This document shows positions 6,839-14,694 of a stretch of 16,432 nt of DNA, piece by piece (positions within the stretch are counted from its first letter, which is position 1; every line of letters starts with the position of its first letter). The stretch is from Streptosporangiaceae bacterium. Lineage in GTDB: Bacteria > Actinomycetota > Actinomycetes > Streptosporangiales > Streptosporangiaceae. A program made the translations under genes and the position numbers. The stretch is taken from positions 1-16,432 of the forward strand of contig JASHOI010000345.1 in assembly GCA_030041195.1 (NCBI GenBank), given 5' to 3'. The notes beneath the pieces are model-generated. The model was given only the letters and a program-made list of their open reading frames with translations, had not been told where the DNA came from and did not search any database.

Positions 6839-7204
6839 ATGAACATGCCCGCCAAGGCCGACGTTGACGACAGGACCAGGGATGTACTCACCGGGCTGGC
6901 GCTGAGCGATCCGGAACTGCTGCTCGAGGGCATCGAGGCACGCGCGGACTGGCAGCGCAAGAGCGGCCTGGACCCGCGCAGCTTCTCGCTGGTCAAGCTC
7001 GCCGCCCTGGTCGCGCTCGACGCCCCGCCCTCCTCCTACCTCTGGCAGGTGGGCAACGCGCTGGCTGCCGGGTGCACGCCGGAAGATCTCGTCGGTGTGC
7101 TGCACGCGATCGCACCGCAGGTCGGCATGCCGCGGATTGTGGCGGCCGCGCCGGAACTCATGGTTGCCCTCGGCATTGCGCTGCCGGACGGGCCGGAATT
7201 CTAG
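6839..7204 (+). CDS. Carboxymuconolactone decarboxylase-like (AhpD-like) protein
   Basis: The small helical 121-aa protein resembles the CMD/AhpD-like fold, with the pattern S-L-V-K-L-A-A-L-V-A-L near 50-60 and a later A-L-A-A-G-C-T-P-E-D-L-V-G-V-L (74-88). Members are decarboxylases, or peroxidase partners using a CxxC pair. Here there is a single cysteine (C79) and no CxxC, so the AhpD-type redox reaction is unlikely and the activity is unknown. The ATG at 6839 has a GAGAGGG ribosome site 8 nt upstream; ATG 6845 is an alternative. It is the first gene of an operon with the SHOCT gene (start 8 nt after this stop) and the sulfatase, behind operator site 2. It could be a structural or substrate-binding partner. 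Confidence 0.7.
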   Translation: MNMPAKADVDDRTRDVLTGLALSDPELLLEGIEARADWQRKSGLDPRSFSLVKLAALVALDAPPSSYLWQVGNALAAGCTPEDLVGVLHAIAPQVGMPRIVAAAPELMVALGIALPDGPEF

Positions 7205-7212
7205 GAGGCGTC

Positions 7213-7524
7213 ATGTTCGTACGGCGACGCCCGTTGCTGCGCGCTGCTGCCGTCGGCGGCGGCGCGTACATGGCGGGCCGGAGCATGGGACGGGCCGCGC
7301 AGCAGCGGCAGTACGAGGAGTCGGAGCAGAACGAGCGCATCGCGAACCTCGAGCAGCAGGCCCCGCAATACCAGCAGCCTGCACCGCCCCCACCCACCGC
7401 CGCCCCGGCGGCCCCGGCACCGTCCATGATCGACCAGCTCAGCGAGCTCACCACGCTGCACGAGCGCGGCGCGCTGACCGATGAGGAGTTCGCCGCCGCC
7501 AAGACCAAGCTGCTCGGGAGCTGA
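7213..7524 (+). CDS. SHOCT-domain protein
   Basis: The 104-aa protein starts at ATG 7213 behind a textbook AGGAGG (7203-7208). Residues 1-30 form a basic, Ala/Gly-rich segment, possibly a short membrane-associating region. Residues 33-48 are a Q/E-rich helix, then a Pro/Ala linker (about 52-70). The C-terminal 30 residues are a SHOCT domain: I-D-Q-L-S-E-L-T-T-L-H-E-R-G, then L-T-D-E-E-F-A-A-A-K-T-K-L-L. SHOCT is a short helical module at protein ends, thought to mediate oligomerisation or partner binding. It lies between the CMD-like gene and the sulfatase, whose ATG is 5 nt after this stop, so all three are one operon. Confidence 0.9.
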   Translation: MFVRRRPLLRAAAVGGGAYMAGRSMGRAAQQRQYEESEQNERIANLEQQAPQYQQPAPPPPTAAPAAPAPSMIDQLSELTTLHERGALTDEEFAAAKTKLLGS

Positions 7525-7529
7525 GCACG

Positions 7530-9887
7530 ATGGCTGAAGCGTTCCGCGGCACGATCAACGTCGACATCAGGGACTCGGTGCCGGACTGGACGCCGTTCGA
7601 GGCGCCCAAGGCACCCGACGGCGCGCCCAACGTGGTCTACATCGTGCTGGACGACGTCGGGTTCTCGGCCATGAGCTGCTACGGCGGGCCGATCGAGACG
7701 CCGAACATCGACCGGATTGCGAACGCCGGGGTCAGGTTCACCCAGTGGCACACGACCGCGCTGTGCTCACCGACCCGCTCCTGCCTGCTGACCGGGCGCA
7801 ACCACACGCGCAACTCGATGGCCTGCATCACGGAGGCGTCCAGCGGGTTCCCCAACGCCAGCGGCACCATCCCGCCGCAGAACGGCATGCTGTCGGAGAT
7901 CCTCAGTGAGCTCGGCTGGAACACCTACCTGGTCGGCAAGTGGCATCTGTGCCCCACCGACGAGATGAACCTCGCCTCGACCCGGCGCAACTGGCCCACC
8001 GGCCGCGGTTTCGAACGGTTCTACGGGTTCCTCGGCGCGGAGACCAATCAGTGGTATCCGGAGCTCGTGTATGACAACCATCCCGTCGACCAGCCGGCCA
8101 CCCCGGATGAGGGGTACCACTTCACCGGGGACATCACCGACAAGGCGCTCGAGTTCATCAGGGACGCGAAGGCGATCGCGCCGGACAAGCCGTTCTTCCT
8201 CTACTACGCGCCCGGCGCGGCGCACGCGCCGCACCACGCCCCGAGGGAATGGATCGAGCGGTACGCCGGGAAGTTCGACATGGGATACGACGCGATCCGG
8301 GAGCAGACGCTCGCCCGGCAGAAGGAGATGGGCATCGTCCCGCAGGACACCGAACTGCCCCCGCTCAATCCCATCGGCACACCGGGCGCCCGCACCGGCC
8401 CCGGCGGCCTGCCGTTCCCCGACGTGGACTACACCAAGCCGTGGGACACGCTGTCCGCGGACGAGCGGCGCCTGTTCGCCCGGATGGCCGAGGTCTATGC
8501 CGGGTTCCTGTCGCACGCCGATCACCACATCGGCCGGCTGCTTGCCTACCTGGAGGAAGCCGATCAGCTGCACAACACGATCGTGATCGTGGTGTCCGAC
8601 AACGGCGCCAGCGGCGAGGGTGGCCCGGACGGGTCGGTCAACGAGAACAAGCTGTTCAACGGCATCCCCGACGACCTTCAGGCCAACCTGGAGATGATCG
8701 ACGAACTGGGCGGGCCGAACACCTACAACCATTACCCGACCGGGTGGGCCATGGCCTTCAACACGCCGTTCAAGATGTGGAAGCGGTACGAATTCAACGG
8801 CGGGACCTGCGATCCGTGCATCATCGCCTGGCCGTCGGTGCTCGGCCACGGCGGCGAGATCCGCCACCAGTACCACCACGCCGTCGACATCGTGCCCACG
8901 ATCCTGGACTGCCTGGACGTCGCCGCCCCCGGCGCGATCAAAGGCCACGAGCAGAGCCGCTTGGACGGGGTCAGCATGCGGTACAGCTTCGACGACCCGT
9001 CGGCCCCGTCGGCGCGGAGGACCCAGTTCTACTCGATGCTCGGCTCACGGGCGATCTGGCACGACGGGTGGAAGGCGGTGACCACGCACCCGACGATCAG
9101 CGGGTGGAGCCACTTCAACGACGACACCTGGGAGCTCTACCACATCGATACCGACCGCTCTGAGCTGCACGACCTGGCAGCCGAGCAGCCGGAGAGGCTG
9201 CGTCAGATGGTGAACCTGTGGTTCGCCGAGGCCGGCGCCAACGGCGCCTTCCCGCTGGACGACAGGACGCCGCTCGAGATCCTGAACTCGCCGAGGCCGC
9301 TGCTGGCCAGCCCTCGCGACCGGTACATCTACTATCCCGACACCGCCGACGTCCCCGAGACCCAGGCGGTGAACGTCCACAACCGCTCGTACACCATCGG
9401 GGCCCAGGTGGACATCCCCGCCGCTGGTGCCGAGGGCGTGATCTTCGCCCACGGCGCCCGGTTCGGCGGGCACGCGCTGTACCTGAAGGACAACCGGCTG
9501 CACTACGTCTACAGCTTCGTCGGCATCGTGGAGCAGAACGTGGTGGCCACCGAGGACGTGCCGACCGGCGAGAACCTCATCCTGTCCGCGTCGTTCGACA
9601 AGGACGGCGAGGATCCACCGGGAGTCGCCACCGGGATCCTGTCCCTCTACCACGGGGACCGCAAGGTCGGCGAGGGCCGGATCAAGAACCAGCCCGGCTA
9701 CTTCGAGATCGCCGGCGAGGGCCTGTGCGTGGGCCGGGACGGCGGCGCCGCGGTCACCGACGACTACCCCGGCGAGCGGCCGTACCGCTTTACCGGGGGC
9801 ACGATCAAGCGTGTTGTCATCGACGTCAGCGGCGAGCCGTACCTCGACCTTGAGCGCGAGGCCGCAGCCATGCTCGCCAGGGAGTAG
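7530..9887 (+). CDS. Arylsulfatase (Cys-type, formylglycine-dependent)
   Basis: This 785-aa enzyme hydrolyses sulfate esters and matches the length class of mycobacterial AtsA/AtsD. The alkaline-phosphatase-like core opens with V-Y-I-V-L-D-D-V-G (D41, D42, metal ligands). The sulfatase signature C-S-P-T-R is at 79-83; C79 would be oxidised to formylglycine. Further expected residues are G-K-W-H at 136-139, H232 in A-A-H-A-P, and the metal-binding S-D-N-G at 356-359. A C-terminal beta-rich region of about 170 residues (610-780) follows. No signal peptide is visible, so it is probably cytoplasmic. The start at 7530 follows GGGAG by 9 nt and the SHOCT stop by 5 nt. The formylglycine-generating enzyme needed for activation is encoded convergently at 10709-11656. 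Substrate is unknown. Confidence 0.95.
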   Translation: MAEAFRGTINVDIRDSVPDWTPFEAPKAPDGAPNVVYIVLDDVGFSAMSCYGGPIETPNIDRIANAGVRFTQWHTTALCSPTRSCLLTGRNHTRNSMACITEASSGFPNASGTIPPQNGMLSEILSELGWNTYLVGKWHLCPTDEMNLASTRRNWPTGRGFERFYGFLGAETNQWYPELVYDNHPVDQPATPDEGYHFTGDITDKALEFIRDAKAIAPDKPFFLYYAPGAAHAPHHAPREWIERYAGKFDMGYDAIREQTLARQKEMGIVPQDTELPPLNPIGTPGARTGPGGLPFPDVDYTKPWDTLSADERRLFARMAEVYAGFLSHADHHIGRLLAYLEEADQLHNTIVIVVSDNGASGEGGPDGSVNENKLFNGIPDDLQANLEMIDELGGPNTYNHYPTGWAMAFNTPFKMWKRYEFNGGTCDPCIIAWPSVLGHGGEIRHQYHHAVDIVPTILDCLDVAAPGAIKGHEQSRLDGVSMRYSFDDPSAPSARRTQFYSMLGSRAIWHDGWKAVTTHPTISGWSHFNDDTWELYHIDTDRSELHDLAAEQPERLRQMVNLWFAEAGANGAFPLDDRTPLEILNSPRPLLASPRDRYIYYPDTADVPETQAVNVHNRSYTIGAQVDIPAAGAEGVIFAHGARFGGHALYLKDNRLHYVYSFVGIVEQNVVATEDVPTGENLILSASFDKDGEDPPGVATGILSLYHGDRKVGEGRIKNQPGYFEIAGEGLCVGRDGGAAVTDDYPGERPYRFTGGTIKRVVIDVSGEPYLDLEREAAAMLARE

Positions 9888-9896
9888 GCAGCCAGC

Positions 9897-9945
9897 CAGG
9901 CCCGCCGCCGCGAGACCAGCCCCACCAGGCGCGGCGGCGGGCCTG
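9897..9945. terminator. Bidirectional terminator hairpin between convergent genes
   Basis: Exact 16-bp arms at 9897-9912 and 9930-9945 (CAGGCCCGCCGCCGCG and its complement) flank a 17-nt loop. It begins 10 bp after the sulfatase stop and ends 21 bp before the stop of the minus-strand lipoprotein gene. No T-run is present on either side, as often seen in high-GC actinobacteria. Confidence 0.75.
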
Positions 9946-9965
9946 CCCGTCCGCAGACGCGGCGT

Positions 9966-10721
9966 TCAGGCCAGGGAAGTGTCCGGTGGGCGCAAGGCCC
10001 GCAGCGCCGCCTCGAAGCCGACCAGCCGACCCCAGACCGCCTCGGCCTGCCCGACGCCGGCGCCGCCCGGGGCCCGCTCCGCCTCCATCGCGGACCGGAC
10101 CGCACGCAGGGACCCGAGCGCATCGGCGACCCGGGCCCGCTCATCCTCGTTCGGGGCACCCTCGCGCATGGCATACAGCGTCTGCGCGAAGTCATCCGCG
10201 CGGCGCTGGATGTCGGCCCAGCGGGCGCCGCTGTCCGCGGTGTCCAGTGCACCGGGCCGCCCGGCGAAGCTCATCGCGTCGTAGAGCGCCGATCCCTTCG
10301 CGTACGCGTCGACGACCCTCGAGCGCCACCCGCTGGCGGCTGCCGCGCGGCCCTTAGCCACCGCGCGGAGGACCCAGATCACTATGACGGCCCCGATGAC
10401 GACCACGGCGCCGACCAGCCACCAGAGCCAGGCAGGCGCCGGCTTGGGCACGTGGCCGGAGGCCGGAGAACTGCCTGGTGTGACGGCGGGCGCCGGCGCG
10501 GTCGCGGTCTGGGTGGCCGATGGTGGCGCGGTCGGTGTGACCACCGACGGCTGCGTCGTCGGCACGGCGCTTGGGCTGGCGGTGGCGCTCGGCACGCTTA
10601 CGCTCGCGCTGGGGGCCAGGTTCTTGATCGCACTGCTGACGCCGCTGCCGCAGCCTGCCACGGCCAGTCCGGCGGCGAGAGCCACGAGCAAGGGCAGCAC
10701 GCTCTTCTTCAGGCCCCGCAT
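9966..10721 (-). CDS. Predicted lipoprotein with an additional TM and cytoplasmic domain
   Basis: The family is not recognised. The start is ATG 10721, with GGAGG 9 nt upstream (complement of 10731-10735); it gives a 251-aa protein with a clean lipoprotein signal: R-K-K type charges, a hydrophobic core, and the lipobox V-A-G-C with C24. A Ser/Thr/Pro/Ala-rich linker spans about 35-97. A strong TM follows at about 98-120, then a 130-residue charged helical domain (121-251). If C24 is lipidated outside, the C-terminal domain is cytoplasmic, giving a lipid anchor plus a TM on one chain. The start overlaps the end of the FGE gene by 13 nt, so the two are co-transcribed and probably translationally coupled. 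It ends at the convergent terminator. Confidence 0.8.
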   Translation of the reverse strand: MRGLKKSVLPLLVALAAGLAVAGCGSGVSSAIKNLAPSASVSVPSATASPSAVPTTQPSVVTPTAPPSATQTATAPAPAVTPGSSPASGHVPKPAPAWLWWLVGAVVVIGAVIVIWVLRAVAKGRAAAASGWRSRVVDAYAKGSALYDAMSFAGRPGALDTADSGARWADIQRRADDFAQTLYAMREGAPNEDERARVADALGSLRAVRSAMEAERAPGGAGVGQAEAVWGRLVGFEAALRALRPPDTSLA

Positions 10722-11656
10722 GCCCGGTTTCCTCCGCACGGCTCGTTCCGGACGACGCACCGGAAGCCCAGGTGACACGTTGAGGTGTCGATCGCCTCGC
10801 CCTGGCGGGCGGCGGGCCGGTAGCGCAGGCAGTAGTTAGGCGCGCACAGATGAGAGCCACCCTTGATCACCTTGAGCGCCAGCCGCGCCGGGGCGCCCGC
10901 GCGCGGATGGTGCGGCCCGCAGCAGCGGCCGGCCGCCGTGAGCACATGGCGGGGGAAAAAGCGGTCACAGGTCCATTCCCAGACGTTGCCGGTCATGTCG
11001 TAGAGGCCGTAGCCGTTGGCCGGGAACGACCCGACCGGAGAAGTCCCCTCGTAGCCGTCGGCGCGCAGGTTCTGCCACGGAAACTGGCCCTGCCACGTGT
11101 TGGCCATCAGCTGGCCGCCCGGCGCGGGATCGTCGCCCCAGGCGTAGACGGCGCCGTCGAGACCACCTCGAGCCGCGTACTCCCACTCCGCCTCGGTGGG
11201 CAGATCCTTGCCCGCCCAGGCCGCGTAGGCAGCGGCGTCCGGGTAGGCGACGTGCGTCACCGGATGCTGGTCGCGGCCGCGGCAGCTGGTGCCGGGCCCG
11301 CCGGGGTGGCGCCAGTCGGCGCCCGGGAGGTACGACCACCAGTTGCGGAAGTCGCGCAGGTCGACCGGTCCCCTGGTGCGGCGGAACACCAGCGACCCGG
11401 GCACGAGCAGGGCGGGATCGGCATCGGGATAGTCGGCCGGCTCCGGCGGCTGCTCCGCGACGGTTAGGTATCCGGTGGCCGTCACGAACCGCCGGTACTC
11501 CGCCACCGTCACCGGCTCGGCGTCGACCCAAAAGCCGCTGACGGTCGCCTGGTGCAACGGGCGCTCTTCGGGATAGAAGTCGGCCGAGCCCATCAAGAAC
11601 GTGCCGCCGGGGATCCAGATCATGTTGCTGAGCTGCTGCTGCTGCGCCGTGGGCAT
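10709..11656 (-). CDS. Formylglycine-generating enzyme (sulfatase-modifying factor)
   Basis: This 315-aa FGE-sulfatase-domain protein oxidises the Cys of C-x-P-x-R in sulfatases to formylglycine, using O2 and copper. It opens with the family start I-P-G-G-T-F-L-M-G-S (15-24), continues with L-P-T-E-A-E-W-E-Y-A-A-R-G-G (152-165) and G-L-Y-D-M-T-G-N-V-W-E-W (217-228), and ends with G-G-S-H-L-C-A-P-N-Y-C-L-R-Y-R (266-280). C271 and C276 correspond to the paired catalytic cysteines of bacterial and human FGE, so it should be a true FGE, not a catalytically dead relative. It is encoded opposite and convergent to the arylsulfatase, its likely substrate. Operator site 3 lies 61 bp upstream of the ATG, matching the operator on the sulfatase operon. 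Confidence 0.95.
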   Translation of the reverse strand: MPTAQQQQLSNMIWIPGGTFLMGSADFYPEERPLHQATVSGFWVDAEPVTVAEYRRFVTATGYLTVAEQPPEPADYPDADPALLVPGSLVFRRTRGPVDLRDFRNWWSYLPGADWRHPGGPGTSCRGRDQHPVTHVAYPDAAAYAAWAGKDLPTEAEWEYAARGGLDGAVYAWGDDPAPGGQLMANTWQGQFPWQNLRADGYEGTSPVGSFPANGYGLYDMTGNVWEWTCDRFFPRHVLTAAGRCCGPHHPRAGAPARLALKVIKGGSHLCAPNYCLRYRPAARQGEAIDTSTCHLGFRCVVRNEPCGGNRACGA

Positions 11657-11717
11657 TCCCCGTGCTCCGATTCTCGCGACCCACGTCCGACCCTAGGAAC
11701 TCACGCGCGGGTCAGCA

Positions 11718-11734
11718 CCACCTGTTCTGGGTGA
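11718..11734. promoter_or_regulatory. 17-bp operator, site 3
   Basis: On the plus strand it reads CCACCT-GTTCT-GGGTGA: exact half GGGTGA, variant half CCACCT, 5-bp spacer. It lies in the 96-bp gap between the MarC-family gene end and the FGE start, 61 bp upstream of the FGE ATG. Confidence 0.55.
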
Positions 11735-11752
11735 CCTCACTCGGCGGCGGCG

Positions 11753-12397
11753 TCAGTGATGCACCAGGTGGATCACGCCGAGATCGTCCAGCCCGTCGAG
11801 TGCGAGCTGGACGGCGAGCGCCGCCAGCAGGAAGCCGAACACCTTCTCGGTCACCAGCATGTTGCTGGCGTTCAGGTGCTGGCCCACCCGGGCAGCCAGC
11901 CGGAACACCACCGCGTCCAGCACGATCACGACAGCGAGCGCCCCGAGCACGACGCCGTAGACACCGGGCGTCGCCGCCTCCGCGGAGGCGGTAACCAGGA
12001 CGACGATGCCCGCCGGGTTCAGCAGGTAAGGGACGGCCAGCGGAAAGACGGCGAGCCGCATCGGATCCTGGCCGTTCAGCTTGGCCGCCTCCTGCTCACC
12101 TGATCCGCCGAGCACCATCGTGATCGCGATGATCAGCAGGATGATCCCGCTGGATACACCCAGCGCGCCGGCTGAGAAGTGCAGCAGCCGGGTCAGGAGC
12201 CCGCCAAGGACCAGCAGCACGACCGCGACCACCGCCGCGGTCACGATCATCTTCCTTACGACGCGGCGTTTGGTGACCTCCGGCATGTCGGCCGTCACAT
12301 CAAGGAAAGGCACCAGCGCGATTTTCGGCCCGATGCCAATCAGGAGCAGCAGCACGATGTCAATGGCCGCAGCGGCATTGACGGACTCGAATTCCAT
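11753..12397 (-). CDS. MarC-family (UPF0056) integral membrane protein
   Basis: This 214-aa protein has about six TM segments (near 12-32, 50-70, 78-98, 116-136, 146-168, 182-202). MarC-family features include G-I-G-P-K-I-A-L-V-P-F-L near 21-32, the R-R-V-V-R-K run before TM2 (44-49), and A-V-F-P-L-A-V-P-Y-L-L-N-P-A-G (116-130), whose re-entrant proline-rich turn is typical. The family was once linked to multiple antibiotic resistance, a link later withdrawn, and its substrate is unknown. The ATG at 12397 has a modest GAGG-type ribosome site. It is transcribed away from the HdeD/DUF2252 pair; the 182-bp divergent gap contains two operators, of which site 4 is nearer. The next gene (FGE) has its own operator. 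Confidence 0.8.
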   Translation of the reverse strand: MEFESVNAAAAIDIVLLLLIGIGPKIALVPFLDVTADMPEVTKRRVVRKMIVTAAVVAVVLLVLGGLLTRLLHFSAGALGVSSGIILLIIAITMVLGGSGEQEAAKLNGQDPMRLAVFPLAVPYLLNPAGIVVLVTASAEAATPGVYGVVLGALAVVIVLDAVVFRLAARVGQHLNASNMLVTEKVFGFLLAALAVQLALDGLDDLGVIHLVHH

Positions 12398-12431
12398 GCT
12401 TCAGCCTCAGCCCGGCCCGGCCCGGCGCGCA

Positions 12432-12448
12432 TCACCCCAGGTGGATCA
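12432..12448. promoter_or_regulatory. 17-bp operator, site 4
   Basis: The sequence is TCACCC-CAGGT-GGATCA: exact half TCACCC, more diverged second half, same spacer. It lies 34 bp upstream of the MarC-family ATG in the divergent gap, so it most likely serves that gene. It is among the weakest matches of the set. Confidence 0.5.
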
Positions 12449-12487
12449 CGTGGCCGGACGGTGAGCGAGGCCGAGGCAAGGTCGCGA

Positions 12488-12504
12488 TCACCCATGACGG
12501 GTGA
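12488..12504. promoter_or_regulatory. 17-bp palindromic operator, site 5
   Basis: The sequence TCACCC-ATGAC-GGGTGA is a second perfect 6-5-6 palindrome, identical in both arms to site 1. It ends 75 bp before the HdeD ATG. Its centre is 56 bp from that of site 4 in the same divergent gap. Confidence 0.75.
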
Positions 12505-12579
12505 CGACACACCCTGGGCGGGAGCCCGAGCATCGGCAGCAGTAAATGGGGCCGTCGCGTGTGCAGGAAAGGAACGGCA

Positions 12580-13170
12580 ATGGCTTCCGATGGATACGAC
12601 GCAGAGCCAGCGCCCTCGGCAACGATGGCTGGCTCCTGGCAGCCCGGCATAATCCTTGGCACGCTGACCCTGATTCTGGGGATCGTCGTGACGTTCCACC
12701 CGACTGGCTCGCTGAACGTGATCGCGATCCTGCTCGGGATCATGATGCTCTTGTCGGGGCTGTTCCACCTGATCCGGGTGTTCGACCCGAGGGAGCGGCA
12801 GCGGGTCTGGCTCGGCATCACGGGCCTGCTGTTCATCGTGATCGGTGTGATCCTGATCCGTCACTTGCATCTCACGCTGGCGCTCATTGGCCTGGTAATC
12901 GGCGTCACCTGGGTCGTGCAGGGGCTGACGGCGTTCATCGGCGGGATCGCCGGTGGCGCCCGCGAGGGCAGGGCCTGGTGGATCTTCTTCGGAGCGGTGA
13001 GCCTCGTGGCCGGGATCGTCGTGGTGGCCTCCCCCGTCACCTCGCTCAGCGTCCTGGCCGTCCTGTTCGGGATCTGGTTCATCGTCATGGGGATTGCCGA
13101 AGTCATCGGGGGCTTGCTGCTCCGCCGCTCGCTCCGCGCCGTCGACGCCATGGAACTGACGAACGCTTAG
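12580..13170 (+). CDS. HdeD-family (DUF308) acid-resistance membrane protein
   Basis: The 196-aa protein has six short TM helices arranged as three DUF308-type hairpins (about 23-40, 46-66, 77-94, 99-121, 133-151, 156-181). The recurring G-x-x-x-L-x-x-G pattern and W-x-x-x-G start of each hairpin are typical of HdeD. In E. coli HdeD contributes to acid resistance at high cell density; actinobacterial homologues are mostly untested. The ATG at 12580 is chosen over the in-frame upstream start at 12559 because GGAAAGGAA lies just before it. It heads a two-gene operon with DUF2252 (10 nt gap), behind operator site 5. Confidence 0.88.
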   Translation: MASDGYDAEPAPSATMAGSWQPGIILGTLTLILGIVVTFHPTGSLNVIAILLGIMMLLSGLFHLIRVFDPRERQRVWLGITGLLFIVIGVILIRHLHLTLALIGLVIGVTWVVQGLTAFIGGIAGGAREGRAWWIFFGAVSLVAGIVVVASPVTSLSVLAVLFGIWFIVMGIAEVIGGLLLRRSLRAVDAMELTNA

Positions 13171-13180
13171 GGAGCCGGCG

Positions 13181-14635
13181 ATGACGGAACTGATCGTTGA
13201 GCGTGCGCCGCGGCGCGCTGGGTACCATCTGGACATGGCGGTCGGGCTGACCCCGGCGGAACGTGCCGCGAAAGGCAAGGCGGCACGGGCCGAGGTGCCC
13301 AGGGACAGCCACGCGGTGTTCGATCCGCCGCCGGACCGGCCCGACCCGATCGCGCTGCTCGAGGAACAGGCTGCCTCCCGCGTCCCCGAGCTGGTCCCGG
13401 TGCGTTACGGCCGGATGATGGCCTCCCCGTTCAGCTACTACCGCGGCGCCGCGCTGCCGATGGCCGCCGACCTGGCCACCACGCCGGTCTCCGGCCTGGC
13501 CGTGCAGGCCTGCGGCGACGCGCACCTGTCCAACTTCGGGGTGTTCGGCTCCGCCGAGCGCCGCCTGGTCTTCGACGTCAACGACTTCGACGAGACCCTG
13601 CCCGGACCCTGGGAATGGGACGTCAAGCGGCTCGCCGCCAGCCTCGAAGTCGCCGCCCGCAGCAACGGGTTCTCGGGAAAACAACGCCGCGCGATCGTGG
13701 CGGCAACGGTCGCCAGCTACCGGCTGGCGATACGCGGCTTCGCCCGCATGACCAACCTGGAGGTCTGGTACGCCCACGCCGACATCGAGCAGTTGCGGGC
13801 CCAGTTCGACCCCCGGCTTGGCGCGCGCCAGCGCAGAGCGGTGGACAAGGGCATGGCCAAGGCGCGGACCAGCGACAGCATGCAGGCCGTGGACAAGCTG
13901 ACGCGCCTGGTGGATGGCAGGCCGCGGATCATCTCCGACCCGCCGCTGATCGTCCCGATCGACCAGCTGACCCCCGACGAGATGGACCGCGCGGGCATGG
14001 AGGCGCAGGTGGCCGACCTGCTCGGGAAGTACCGGCGCACGCTGGAGACCGACCGCCGGGTCTTGCTCGAGCAGTTCGGGTTCTGTGACCTGGCCCGCAA
14101 GGTCGTTGGCGTCGGCAGCGTCGGGACCCGGTGCTGGATCGTGCTGATGCTCGGCCGCGACACCACGGACCCGCTGTTCCTGCAGGTCAAGGAGGCCGAA
14201 GCGTCGGTGCTCAGCCGGTATGTGGGCGCCAGCAGGTACGCCAACCAGGGCCAGCGGGTGGTGGCCGGGCAGCGGCTCATGCAGGCCTCCAGCGACATCT
14301 TCCTGGGCTGGCAGCGCAACCCGGCCGGGTTCGACGGCAAGGCCCGTGATTTCTACGTTCGCCAGTTGCGGGACTGGAAGTTCTCCGTGGATATCGACGC
14401 CATGGTGCCGCGCGGCATGGGGCTGTACGGGGAGCTGTGCGGCTGGACCCTGGCCCGGGCACACGCCCGCTCCGGGGACCGGATCGCGATCGCCGCTTAT
14501 CTCGGCGCCTCTGATGCCTTCGACCAGGCGGTCACGCAGTTCGCAGCCGCCTACGCCGACCAGAACGAGCGCGACCATCAAGCCCTGGTCGATGCCGTCG
14601 CCTCCGGGCGGATCGTGGCCGAGCAAGGCCTGTGA
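13181..14635 (+). CDS. DUF2252 family protein
   Basis: This 484-aa protein spans the full DUF2252 family length. It contains R-Y-G-R-M-M-A-S-P-F-S-Y-Y-R-G (75-89), G-D-A-H-L-S-N-F-G (112-120) and N-D-F-D-E-T (134-139). The latter two resemble the H-G-D-x-x-x-x-N catalytic loop and metal-binding D of aminoglycoside-phosphotransferase/protein-kinase-like folds, to which the family is distantly related, so an unknown small-molecule kinase activity is plausible. No TM or signal peptide is seen; it is probably cytoplasmic. The ATG at 13181 is 10 nt after the HdeD stop and follows an AGGGAG ribosome site (13169-13174) overlapping that stop, so the two genes are co-translated. Function is unknown. 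Confidence 0.9.
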   Translation: MTELIVERAPRRAGYHLDMAVGLTPAERAAKGKAARAEVPRDSHAVFDPPPDRPDPIALLEEQAASRVPELVPVRYGRMMASPFSYYRGAALPMAADLATTPVSGLAVQACGDAHLSNFGVFGSAERRLVFDVNDFDETLPGPWEWDVKRLAASLEVAARSNGFSGKQRRAIVAATVASYRLAIRGFARMTNLEVWYAHADIEQLRAQFDPRLGARQRRAVDKGMAKARTSDSMQAVDKLTRLVDGRPRIISDPPLIVPIDQLTPDEMDRAGMEAQVADLLGKYRRTLETDRRVLLEQFGFCDLARKVVGVGSVGTRCWIVLMLGRDTTDPLFLQVKEAEASVLSRYVGASRYANQGQRVVAGQRLMQASSDIFLGWQRNPAGFDGKARDFYVRQLRDWKFSVDIDAMVPRGMGLYGELCGWTLARAHARSGDRIAIAAYLGASDAFDQAVTQFAAAYADQNERDHQALVDAVASGRIVAEQGL

Positions 14636-14694
14636 ACCTGGCGGACAGTGATCGACCTCTGCCCGCCGCGCACACCGGCCCGCCGACCGCAGCC

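Noticed and set aside
11759..11775. Operator-like sequence at the 3' end of the MarC-family gene, sharing 14 bp with site 4
   Set aside because: It is coding (V-I-H-L-V-H-H and stop); the half corresponding to TCACCC matches at only 2 of 6 positions.
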